Shown one piece after another: positions 1-6,119 of a stretch of DNA of 6,283 nt. Location of the stretch: positions 1-6,283 of the forward strand of contig JADFRB010000128.1 in assembly GCA_022561525.1 (NCBI GenBank), read 5' to 3'. Both the position numbers and the translations under genes were made by a program. A model generated the notes under the pieces. The model was not told the origin of the DNA. It was given only the letters and a program-made list of their open reading frames with translations, and searched no databases. Position 1 is the stretch's first letter. Each line of letters begins with the position of its first letter. This DNA comes from Nitrospinota bacterium (GTDB taxonomy: Bacteria > Nitrospirota > Nitrospiria > Nitrospirales > UBA8639).

Positions 1-84
1 ACTTTGTCATTTCGAGCCCCCCACTTTGTCATTTCGAGCCCCCCACTTTGTCATTTCGAGCCCCCCACTTTGTCATTTCGAGCC
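1..84. repeat. 22-bp tandem direct repeat, three full copies plus a partial fourth
   Basis: Identical 22-bp units start at 1, 23 and 45. A fourth copy at 67 matches for its first 18 bases (actttgtcatttcgagcc) and then diverges. The fourth copy is the left arm of the palindromic element at 67-173, so the array looks like tandem amplification of that element's terminal sequence. The array may continue beyond the left edge. There are no unique spacers, so it is not a CRISPR array. No coding function is apparent. Confidence 0.9.
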
Positions 85-173
85 TTGAGAGAAATCTCGC
101 TTTTCCTACCACGCTTGGCAAGGCAGTCCAAGGCCAACACAGAGATGTCTCCTTCCACTCGACATGACAAAGT
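67..173. repeat. Palindromic MITE-like element with imperfect terminal inverted repeats
   Basis: The left arm at 67-98 pairs with 142-173. The outer 16 bases match at 15 positions (ACTTTGTCATtTCGAG against ACTTTGTCATgTCGAG), and an inner block GAGAAATCTC / GAGACATCTC matches at 9 of 10, with a 6-base unmatched stretch between. The 43-bp centre shows no gene. Small non-coding palindromes with GTCATTTCGAG-like ends are common dispersed bacterial repeats. The family is remembered, not searched. Transcribed, it would fold into a long hairpin. Confidence 0.7.
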
Positions 174-490
174 GAGAACTGATCACTCATTCCCTCCCGC
201 TACCCAGTTCGATCAATCGTGGGGACCTTTTAAAGGGTAGGGGCCTTTTTTCGGGCGTCATAGGTGTGGCTTCCCGCCTTGCGCGGCGGAGCCGGAGCCC
301 CGAATCGACTTTTCGGCGAGGGCTGTTTGAGGGGAGCGAGTTTTGATTGGGGGCAGAGGCGGAGGGACCCCGGAGAACCTGCTTCTGAGCAGGATCGGAG
401 GAGCCGCGCACAGGCGGGAAATGGTTTTGGTTCCTTTTGCCGAAACAACAGGGACTCGTCGCGTGGGGGCGAAACCCCACTTTAACCTCG
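174..490. other. Non-coding, GC-rich region downstream of the response regulator
   Basis: No convincing gene lies here. Short frames on both strands have Arg/Gly/Pro/Ser-rich translations with no domain and no good ribosome binding site. It holds several small dyads: AAAGG 232-236 with CCTTT 244-248 followed by T's (a weak plus-strand terminator shape), an imperfect hairpin near 429-455, and the perfect hairpin at 463-480. The mosaic of short GC-rich motifs looks like eroded intergenic repeat sequence. Confidence 0.5.
463..480 (-). terminator. Perfect 6-bp hairpin just after the response regulator stop
   Basis: GTGGGG at 463-468 pairs with CCCCAC at 475-480 around the loop GCGAAA. On the minus strand it starts 10 bases after the stop codon of the response regulator, where a transcript end is expected. 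No T-run follows on the minus strand, and only TTTAA follows on the plus strand, so it is not a canonical intrinsic terminator. It could be a 3' stabilising hairpin or part of a repeat. Confidence 0.3.
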
Positions 491-940
491 CTACCGGACT
501 TTGGCTCTGGGAGCCGATTCATTGAGAATGAGCCAGTATAACCCAAGCTGCTGAACGGCTTGGGTGAATTCGACAAAATCCACGGGTTTGCGAACATAAC
601 TATTGGCTCCAAGTTTATAACTTTTGAGTAAATCTTGTTCTTCTTTTGACGAGGTCAAAATGACGATGGGCAAAAACCGCGTTCGCTCATCTGCCCGTAA
701 TCGTCGCAACACTTCTAATCCATCAATCTTTGGCAGCTTTAAATCCAAGAGAATGAGCTGAGGCATCTCACTCACATCACGCCCGGCATGAGCCCCCGTG
801 CCAAACAGATATTCCAGGGCTTGCACCCCGTCACGCGCAATCACCACCTTGTTGAGAATGTTGTTCTTTCTCAGGGCACGCATGGTCAGTTCTTCATCGT
901 CAGGATGATCTTCCACTAACAAAATGACTTTTTCACTCAT
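491..940 (-). CDS. Single-domain response regulator, Rcp1/CheY-like receiver
   Basis: This 149-residue cytoplasmic protein is a stand-alone receiver domain with no DNA-binding or enzymatic output domain. The acidic pocket is E10-D11 (LLVEDHPDDEE), the phospho-acceptor is D66 (LILLDLKLPKIDG), the switch Thr is T96 (ILTSS), and the conserved Lys is K118 followed by cis-Pro P119 (VRKPV). The extended loop around residues 46-60 and the ED-x-PDDEELT start match the Rcp1 group, which usually partners kinases carrying an FSYSVSHDLRAPL H-box, the type encoded just upstream. Such regulators act by phosphorylation-dependent protein contacts. The ATG at 938-940 has a strong GGGAGG ribosome binding site at 947-952, 6 bases away. 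It is separated from the kinase gene by the palindromic repeat at 974-1096. All active-site residues are intact, so it could still be phosphorylated by another kinase. Confidence 0.93.
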   Translation of the reverse strand: MSEKVILLVEDHPDDEELTMRALRKNNILNKVVIARDGVQALEYLFGTGAHAGRDVSEMPQLILLDLKLPKIDGLEVLRRLRADERTRFLPIVILTSSKEEQDLLKSYKLGANSYVRKPVDFVEFTQAVQQLGLYWLILNESAPRAKVR

Positions 941-973
941 GACCTGCCTCCCTCATTTTCCAGAGTAGATAAA

Positions 974-1096
974 GGGGCTGTTGGAAAAAGTCGTCCAGCA
1001 AGGCCGCAAGCAGCGAGGAGGACGAGGGGTACGCTGCGTACGTTGAGTCCTCCGAGCAATGAGAACGCAGCTGGCGGCTTTTTTCAACAGTTCCCC
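974..1096. repeat. Palindromic repeat of about 123 bp between kinase and regulator genes
   Basis: The outer arms pair 978-999 with 1071-1091: CTGTTG, an A-run, G, then CCAGC in each, differing at two bases plus a one-base insertion. The centre has a second dyad: GGAGGAC (1017-1023) with GTCCTCC (1047-1053), and GTACG with CGTAC flanking a 3-base CTG loop at 1034-1036. The whole resembles a dispersed palindromic repeat that I associate with Nitrospira-type genomes, from memory. It has no open reading frame. It overlaps the last codons of the kinase gene and would form a long hairpin in a transcript running from kinase to regulator. Confidence 0.8.
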
Positions 1097-2349
1097 AAGG
1101 TAAAGAAAAATGTTGCCCCCTTGCCCACGGAAGCATCTGCCCAAATGCGGCCCCCATGGCGTTGAATAATACGATGCACGGTCGCTAGACCAATCCCGAT
1201 TCCTTGAAACTCACTCATGGCATGCAACCGTTGAAAAGCTCCGAATAGTTTGTCCGCATAGGTCATATCGAACCCCACGCCATTGTCTCGGACAAAAAAG
1301 ACAGGCTGGGAATAATGATAGGTCATCCCTAATTCAATTCTGGTGAATTCTTCGTGACTGGAAAATTTCCACGCATTCCCCAGCAAATTCTCGAGCACCA
1401 CTCTGGTCAGATCCGGATCCGCATTGGTCCGAAGATTATCGGCCACCACGAGCTCCCCCCGACGCTCGGGATCAGCCTTGCTCAGGTCCGAAACGACAGA
1501 TCGACCAATGGCCGACAGATCAATGGACTCAAAAGTCAATTCCGTCCGGATCAACCGCGCCAGATTCCACATGGCATCAATGAGTTTGGCCATGCGTTGA
1601 CTGGCCTCACGAATCCGCTGCAAATACTGCTTGCCCGTGTCATCCAGCTTATCACCATAGTCATCAAGAACGGCTTGACTAAACCCGTCAATGCCACGCA
1701 ACGGAGCACGCAAATCCTGCGAGACCGAGTAGCTGAACACTTCCAGCTCTTTATTGGATGACTCCAACTGTGTGGTCCGTTGCAACAAATCCACATTCAC
1801 CTTACACATATCCTCTTCAACTCGTTGCCGATCACGAATTTCTCTCGTAAGTTCAGTGTTCGCTTCCGCGAGTTTGGCCGTTCGGTCGTGCACCCGTTGT
1901 TCGAGATCCAAGTGGGCTTGGCGCAGCGCTTCTTCTACCAGGCGGCGTTCACCTATTTGCCGTTCCAGCTCAAGGTTGGCATCTGGAAGGTCTCCGGTTC
2001 GTTCCAGAACCCGATGCTCTAATTCTTCTGGTACTCGACGGAATTTGCGAATAACGAGGGCTAAGCCACCTAACCAAATCACGAGAAGCAAGGCCGTCCA
2101 TGCATAGATGTTGTACCAATCGTGAATCCGAACCCGTTGCACAATATCGCTTGAATACAAACCCTGCAGGTCATCCAAGGCTTCGGTGTACACCCGGGCA
2201 TCGGCTATCGCCATCGAGGCAATCACATCCCCTTGCAAGTGGGACACCTGAAGCAGCATGAGAGCCAAACTTGAGCAAAACAGAACCGTGAGCACAAGGA
2301 CCAGGCGCTCATACAACGGATCCATAAAACGGGCGAACGCATGATTCAT
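1084..2349 (-). CDS. Membrane sensor histidine kinase-like protein lacking the phospho-accepting His
   Basis: The protein has 421 residues from the ATG at 2349. A GTG at 2373 would add 8 residues, but neither start has a strong ribosome binding site (GAGG lies 11 bases before the ATG). Helices at about 16-34 and 83-100 flank a periplasmic loop of about 48 residues. Two 39-residue coiled-coil repeats follow (110-148 and 149-187), then the dimerisation domain and an HATPase_c domain. The ATPase boxes look intact: N-box N325 (LENLLGNAWKF), G1 DNGVGFD 355-361, F-box FGAFQRLH, and G2 GIGIGLA 383-389. The H-box reads FSYSVSQDLRAPLRG, so the phosphorylated His is replaced by Q211 (codon CAG at 1717-1719). 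It may therefore bind ATP but not autophosphorylate, or the base may be an error. It starts 8-32 bp after the ATPase stop, implying co-transcription. The palindromic repeat supplies its stop codon, so the C-terminus ends abruptly after FFFTLGNC. No PAS or GAF sensor domain is seen. Confidence 0.88.
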   Translation of the reverse strand: MNHAFARFMDPLYERLVLVLTVLFCSSLALMLLQVSHLQGDVIASMAIADARVYTEALDDLQGLYSSDIVQRVRIHDWYNIYAWTALLLVIWLGGLALVIRKFRRVPEELEHRVLERTGDLPDANLELERQIGERRLVEEALRQAHLDLEQRVHDRTAKLAEANTELTREIRDRQRVEEDMCKVNVDLLQRTTQLESSNKELEVFSYSVSQDLRAPLRGIDGFSQAVLDDYGDKLDDTGKQYLQRIREASQRMAKLIDAMWNLARLIRTELTFESIDLSAIGRSVVSDLSKADPERRGELVVADNLRTNADPDLTRVVLENLLGNAWKFSSHEEFTRIELGMTYHYSQPVFFVRDNGVGFDMTYADKLFGAFQRLHAMSEFQGIGIGLATVHRIIQRHGGRIWADASVGKGATFFFTLGNC

Positions 2350-2381
2350 GACTTGACCGACCTCAACAACCACTCACGCCA

Positions 2382-4355
2382 TCACCCAACTGAAGTTGTG
2401 GCATACTCCGGCTCCGACGGAGCCGAATATTCATCAGCACCAACACCAACCTGATCCCCTTCGGTAGGAGTTTCCAATTCCGGGTCTTCTGTATAACTGG
2501 GCCGCAATGGTATCACTTCGAGATCCACGGCTTCTTCCGGAGCCAGTCGCTTCAGATCCCACTCCGTGATCCACCCTTTCACATATTCACGCATGCGCCT
2601 ACTGGACAACCGTTCCCCAGAAGGAATGTTTGGCGGTTCCCAATGATACGCCGAGGCATGAATGGTGCGAACCTTCTCTTGCGTTTCTTCAATCATCCGA
2701 TCATAGGGACCGGCCAACCGTGTTCGCTCGCTCTCAATCACCCGCATGCCTTCCACCGCTTGATCAGCCAGCAACGCATCGGTTTCTGTTCGTCCTTCCT
2801 GTAACTTGGCGGGAATTTTTTCACGATCGCCTTTGTCTTCTAAGATCGCACTCTGGAAATCATCTGTCAGAGCAATGACTGATGCGAGGCCTGATTTATA
2901 CCCGAGATCTGCATAACTGGATGCGTCCAAACACCCCATCCACCGGGCTAATTCAGCATAAGACTTTGCCCGTTGCTGGAGAGAATAGCGTCCAATGATT
3001 TCTGCCTCATCGATAAACAGGATCCACCCGGAGTACCCAGCCGCCACCATCAATCGAGAGGCAAACTTAAATCGTTGCAAGGCCAAATCGGTCTGGGAGA
3101 TTTTTTCAAACGTGTAGGGATTGGTGGCACTACACGCTTGCAGATATCGCTTGAGTTCAGCCACACCGATCGGGTCTCCAGACCAAAATCGCACAAGACG
3201 GTGACTCAACTCCCGATCATTGGCCATTCGTTCATATAAGAATAACGTGGCAGCAAATCGGCGATCCAACTCTCCACTTGGTCCATGCACCCACTCATAA
3301 AAGTCCGCATATTGAGGACCTTGAAAATTCAGCTCTCCGGCCACTTCAGCCAACGTCCCACCACGCTTCCCCGGAAACATGGCTGTTTCAATCGCGGCAC
3401 GGTAGATTTTCACCAGACTGTACAACGGCGTTTCTTTGCTAATGACAATTCGGCTGCAGGCAAAATTTTTCTCTAACGCCAACCCTTGAAGGTATTCCAA
3501 AACATGCGATTTCCCAGCCCCGAATCCCCCATCCAACAAGATGCCTTTCGTCGTGGTGGCTTCGGTCACACTGTGCTGGGCGTTCTCGAGCATTCGTCGA
3601 AATTGGCCTTCAATTTCCGGCTGAGCGCACCCCAACACTTGGACGACATCTCGATTCGGCACCCCGGCACGCAAGGCTTCGATGGCACGACGATGCAACA
3701 TCTCCTGCTCATTGGCGACCAGAGTTCCCTGTTCAATCCTGATCCCACCAGCCACGGAACACGCGGGATCCCCAGAAAGCCGAACCAGCGGGGCAAACGG
3801 GTTTTGCCGACGTTTATCTCGGACATCGTCCCAAATCCGAAGCTTCAGGGCCTCATAACGATTGAGACCACGTCGTTCATCTTTCATAAACTCCTCAGGC
3901 GCAATCACTACGATCAAGCAGCCTTCGAGTTCATCCGTGCCATCAACAAATTGCCGCAGAACTTCATAGGCGTCCATCGCAGCCGCCGCCGTGTAATAGA
4001 GGGCTGTGTCGGGTTCCTTGGATCGTTTCGCCACCATGTACTGACTGATATCCAACGTCAGGATTAACCCACCTTTCCCAAGCAACCTCAACCAGTAGAC
4101 GAGTGACGCCAACATATCCCTTGCATTATGACGCGCGACCTTTTGAAAAATCAGAGCATCCTTCAACGTGGAAATCAGACGCAGTTCGCCACATAACCAC
4201 TCTTTCACGGCATTCGCTAAGAAGGGTTTGGGGTCGCCGTTATCAAGCTGAGCCAGGCACAACCGGACCATGGCAATCCGAAATTCTTGACACATTCCAG
4301 AGTCTCGGTAAATGGCCCTCTCCAACCAACTTCGGAGTTCACGCCGAAGCAACAT
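2382..4355 (-). CDS. Intact main reading frame of the DUF2791-type ATPase (residues 123-779 of the restored protein)
   Basis: This 657-residue frame holds the catalytic module. Walker A is GGFGAGKS at residues 276-283 (bases 3507-3530). Walker B is ILFIDEAE at 445-452 (bases 3000-3023), followed by a sensor-like strand ASVIALTDD near 491-499 and a basic helix SSRRMREYVKGW near 584-595 that could hold an arginine finger. The first 200 residues repeat the same fold in degenerate form, with GGLILTLDI at 95-103 in place of Walker B and GCLIVVIAPEEF at 145-156 in place of the sensor strand. The last 45 residues are acidic and low-complexity. The frame stays open upstream to about 4437 without an ATG, and that stretch is family-like coding sequence, so the ATG at 4355 is only the first ATG after the second frameshift, not the natural start. 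The family match is from recognised motifs and overall pattern; no search was run. Confidence 0.8.
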   Translation of the reverse strand: MLLRRELRSWLERAIYRDSGMCQEFRIAMVRLCLAQLDNGDPKPFLANAVKEWLCGELRLISTLKDALIFQKVARHNARDMLASLVYWLRLLGKGGLILTLDISQYMVAKRSKEPDTALYYTAAAAMDAYEVLRQFVDGTDELEGCLIVVIAPEEFMKDERRGLNRYEALKLRIWDDVRDKRRQNPFAPLVRLSGDPACSVAGGIRIEQGTLVANEQEMLHRRAIEALRAGVPNRDVVQVLGCAQPEIEGQFRRMLENAQHSVTEATTTKGILLDGGFGAGKSHVLEYLQGLALEKNFACSRIVISKETPLYSLVKIYRAAIETAMFPGKRGGTLAEVAGELNFQGPQYADFYEWVHGPSGELDRRFAATLFLYERMANDRELSHRLVRFWSGDPIGVAELKRYLQACSATNPYTFEKISQTDLALQRFKFASRLMVAAGYSGWILFIDEAEIIGRYSLQQRAKSYAELARWMGCLDASSYADLGYKSGLASVIALTDDFQSAILEDKGDREKIPAKLQEGRTETDALLADQAVEGMRVIESERTRLAGPYDRMIEETQEKVRTIHASAYHWEPPNIPSGERLSSRRMREYVKGWITEWDLKRLAPEEAVDLEVIPLRPSYTEDPELETPTEGDQVGVGADEYSAPSEPEYATTSVG

Positions 4356-4428
4356 TTCCTCACGATCATTCAGTTCCGCAATGCCTTGTAGGCTAAACGC
4401 CGCTCGGTCATCAGGAACCTGGTATCCA

Positions 4429-4431
4429 TTT
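4429..4431 (-). other. Frameshift site 2 in the ATPase gene (extra A in AAA)
   Basis: The minus strand reads gtg gat aaa tgg ata cca and the frame ends ten codons after the leucine pair with PGS-stop. With one A removed it reads gat aat gga tac cag gtt cct (DNGYQVP) and runs directly into the intact 657-residue frame, which is open from a TAG just upstream of this point. Downstream codons VPDDRAAFSLQGIAELNDREE precede the first ATG, so real coding sequence lies between the site and 4355. Confidence 0.75.
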
Positions 4432-4560
4432 ATCCACTAAGAGCCGGGAAAGAAATACATGTGCGAACCCATCCCAATCAATCTGCCGAGCAATTTTATG
4501 GAACAGCCGGTCGATCATGTGAATTTTCGTATATTGCGAGTCTGCTTTAGCAAACACATA

Positions 4561-4565
4561 CCCCC
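4561..4565 (-). other. Frameshift site 1 in the ATPase gene (five G instead of four)
   Basis: The minus strand reads gat gag ggg gta tgt gtt tgc taa, giving DEGVCVC-stop. Removing one G gives gat gag ggg tat gtg ttt gct aaa (DEGYVFAK), which enters the next frame and continues as ADSQYTKIHMIDRLFHKIAR. The smooth join and the family-like sequence on both sides support a one-base insertion. Confidence 0.75.
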
Positions 4566-4729
4566 TCATCTTGCGCCATCTTGTTGAGCTGTTGGGGCAA
4601 ATCACGACGTACACCTTCCTCGGCACTCACGACAAATTTGACCGCGGATCCCCCCTGTCGCAGGTAATTCTGGACATATTCTTTCTGGATCACCGCCAAC
4701 CAATCCTGGGATGACATGTTCATGACGAT

Positions 4730-4735
4730 CCTCTT
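4730..4735 (-). promoter_or_regulatory. Ribosome binding site that fixes the ATPase start
   Basis: AAGAGG on the minus strand lies 6 bases before the ATG at 4721-4723. The same frame is open up to an ATG at 4846, but that 41-residue extension is Cys/Gly/Val-rich, unlike the family, and reads through this site. The proposed product therefore starts MNMSSQDW. Confidence 0.55.
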
Positions 4736-4830
4736 TTTCCCTTGAAGTACGACCACACGATATAAACCAACACAACCATCAGTCATATTTCCTTTCAAAT
4801 CAATGTTGTGTGGAGAGAAAAGGTAGAAGA

Positions 4831-4844
4831 GCCCGCCAGCGGGC
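4831..4844. other. Short GC-rich hairpin upstream of the ATPase gene
   Basis: GCCCGC at 4831-4836 pairs perfectly with GCGGGC at 4839-4844 around two bases (effectively a small tight loop). On the minus strand it is followed by TCTTCTACCTTTTC, a poor T-tract. It might end transcripts from the 273-residue gene or act in the ATPase 5' leader. Neither role is established. Confidence 0.3.
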
Positions 4845-4920
4845 ATTCAAGGACAGGGTATTCACAATGGAACGGTGCAACCAGTCCAACCCTGAAAGGA
4901 GAATGCTCGTCCCCCTTCTA

Positions 4921-5085
4921 CTTAGGGCTCGCGCAAGAATAACTTCCCTTCTTTGGGCGTCGATCCATCCCGCCTGGCGGCGTGGCTCGTCCCGTACATA
5001 CCACGAGTATGCGCAGTCCTCGCGCCTTGCCAGACGGGTGTCTCAGCACCCCACAATGGGAAGTTATTCTTGCGCGAACCCTCAG
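4921..5085. repeat. 165-bp palindromic element with 28-bp terminal inverted repeats
   Basis: The left arm 4921-4948 and right arm 5058-5085 are inverted copies matching at 26 of 28 bases (core CGCGCAAGAATAACTTCCC in the right-arm complement; gctcgcgcaagaataac in the left). Inside, a second weaker inverted pair surrounds CCCGcCTGGC / CCCGtCTGGC, and the centre has a CATAC-CACGA-GTATG dyad at about 4997-5011. It has no coding potential, so it looks like a MITE or large REP-type repeat. It lies in the gap between the 273-residue gene and the ATPase gene. Confidence 0.8.
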
Positions 5086-5297
5086 GTCTCTTGGCGTTGC
5101 GTCCTACCCTCTCAGGCAGTTTGCCCTTTCGCCTCTTAACCCTAAAGCTATCGGAAGGGTTCTAAAATTCTTGCAAGGGCCAGGAGAGGATCGATTGAAG
5201 GAGTCAAACTTCGATCAACAGCACCTCATGACCCTCGTGAGACGAAAGGCGTGAGGCGGAAGAGGGGAAAAGAGATAGGCTACCTCCCGACTCCCGC
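5086..5297. other. Non-coding stretch between the 273-residue gene and the palindromic element
   Basis: No gene with a ribosome binding site or recognisable product is seen on either strand. The one clear dyad is AACCCT 5138-5143 with AGGGTT 5156-5161, around a 12-base loop. On the minus strand the first 50 bases after the upstream gene's stop are purine/pyrimidine-biased (CCTCTTCC, TCTTTTCC) without an intrinsic terminator. The region could be a 3' UTR or a remnant of deleted sequence. Confidence 0.4.
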
Positions 5298-6119
5298 CTA
5301 CCGTCTAACGCTTTCCGACGCAGGAATAAAGAATGTGCCGTAATACGTCCGCAACCGTCCACCCTGTGTAATCACACTCAAGGTCTTGGTTGCGTCTTTG
5401 ATTCCAGTACTGGCATGGAAGTGAAGTTGGTGTCCCTTTTTCGTTTTCGTAACACCACTTTTATCGAGGAAGTAGAGATCTCGTGCAAATTCTTGCCGCG
5501 TATACTCAAATGATTGTCGCGGCAACATCGTTAATAACTCATAAATCTCCATTAACGGAATCACAATGCCGGTTCCAAGAAGATGCTTGCCTCGAATCCC
5601 AACCGCAATGGAATAGGCCGCATACAAGATCGCCAAAAATTCATGGGCTTTGAATCGATACGGTCTCGTTTGTAAATCTTTTAACCGTTTGATCAAGTGG
5701 GAAGGTCGCAGCCGTGTTTCACGAACGCGATCGATAGTAACCGCCATGTCTTTAGGAAGAATCCGAACTAGCGCGGGGTAGGCAAACAACACCCCCTCGT
5801 GCTCAATAAGATCAACCCCCATCTGTTCGGCCATAACCAACAGGTCCTGTTGAAAATCTGCCCCCGACAGATAGGCCACCTCATCAAACTCCCAACTATG
5901 GGTCGTCGCTTCCAAGCCCTGCTGAAGCCGGGAGGTGGCTTGGTTTGCTTCCTCCAGCGCAACTCGAAGCTTTTGAAAGTCTCCCACACTGGCTGCGCTA
6001 CGAATTTTTTTCACGGCGGTGGCGGCATCCGTCACCGTTTTCACGAGCAGATCCGACTCTCTCTCGATCTTTGCCAACGTGTATTCGAGATCACGCCGTG
6101 TTTCCTGTTCAATTATCAT
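5298..6119 (-). CDS. Uncharacterised coiled-coil protein, probable partner of the DUF2791-type ATPase
   Basis: The protein has 273 residues, no signal peptide and no membrane segment, so it is probably cytoplasmic. Residues 1-75 are charged, heptad-like helix (coiled coil). Residues 77-165 form a compact domain with features DLLVMAEQMGVDLIEHEGVL, LPKDMAVTIDR and RLRPSHLIKRLKDLQTRPYRF. Residues 185-225 (IPLMEIYELLTMLP, then EFARDLYFLDKSGV) are well ordered. The basic C-terminus (TKTKKG..., TQGGRLRTYYG) looks like a beta-rich end. I recall similar proteins encoded beside DUF2791 ATPases in other bacteria, but I know no name or function. The ATG at 6117-6119 has AAAAGG at 6126-6131, 6 bases upstream. 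It is the first gene of the set in this window and lies about 570 bp before the ATPase gene. It might be an adaptor or DNA/protein-binding subunit for the ATPase; that is inference. No catalytic motif is visible. Confidence 0.85.
   Translation of the reverse strand: MIIEQETRRDLEYTLAKIERESDLLVKTVTDAATAVKKIRSAASVGDFQKLRVALEEANQATSRLQQGLEATTHSWEFDEVAYLSGADFQQDLLVMAEQMGVDLIEHEGVLFAYPALVRILPKDMAVTIDRVRETRLRPSHLIKRLKDLQTRPYRFKAHEFLAILYAAYSIAVGIRGKHLLGTGIVIPLMEIYELLTMLPRQSFEYTRQEFARDLYFLDKSGVTKTKKGHQLHFHASTGIKDATKTLSVITQGGRLRTYYGTFFIPASESVRR

Larger units (their letters stand above)
2382..4723 (-). pseudogene. DUF2791 / BREX-type ATP-binding protein, full locus, two +1 frameshifts
   Basis: The natural product would be a cytoplasmic ATPase of 779 residues. 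The start is the ATG at 4721-4723 (MNMSSQDWLAVIQKEY), with AAGAGG 6 bases upstream. The frame breaks after residue 54 at a run of five G (plus-strand C 4561-4565) and after residue 97 at AAA (plus-strand T 4429-4431). Removing one base from each run joins three frames into ...MAQDEG|YVFAKADSQYTK... and ...SRLLVD|NGYQVPDDR..., which read as family-like sequence. The remaining 2340 bases are exactly 780 codons including stop. As written, translation from the proper start ends at 4547. Two one-base insertions in homopolymers are typical of long-read assembly error, but true decay is possible. Family members are reported in BREX and related phage-defence or conflict islands; the role here is inferred. 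Confidence 0.75.

Noticed and set aside
1..84. Possible CRISPR array from regular short repeats
   Set aside because: The 22-bp units are directly contiguous with no unique spacers, and the last copy is the arm of a palindromic repeat.
187..485. Overlapping short frames on both strands in the GC-rich left region
   Set aside because: Arg/Gly/Pro-rich translations, no ribosome binding site, no domain, and mutual overlap point to non-coding sequence.
3486..4067. 193-residue plus-strand frame
   Set aside because: It is antisense to the well-supported ATPase, has no recognisable domain, and its composition is that of a shadow frame.
2382..4723. A complete BREX system
   Set aside because: Only a BrxC/BrxD-like ATPase is present; no PglX methylase, PglZ, BrxA/B, Lon-like or helicase gene is in the window.
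4724..4846. Upstream start at 4846 for the ATPase N-terminus
   Set aside because: The added 41 residues are unlike the family and overlap the hairpin at 4831-4844 and the AAGAGG site; the ATG at 4723 is better placed.
4810..5254. Plus-strand frames of 70-109 residues in the gap
   Set aside because: They run through the 165-bp palindrome, overlap one another in several frames, and show no domain or start signal.
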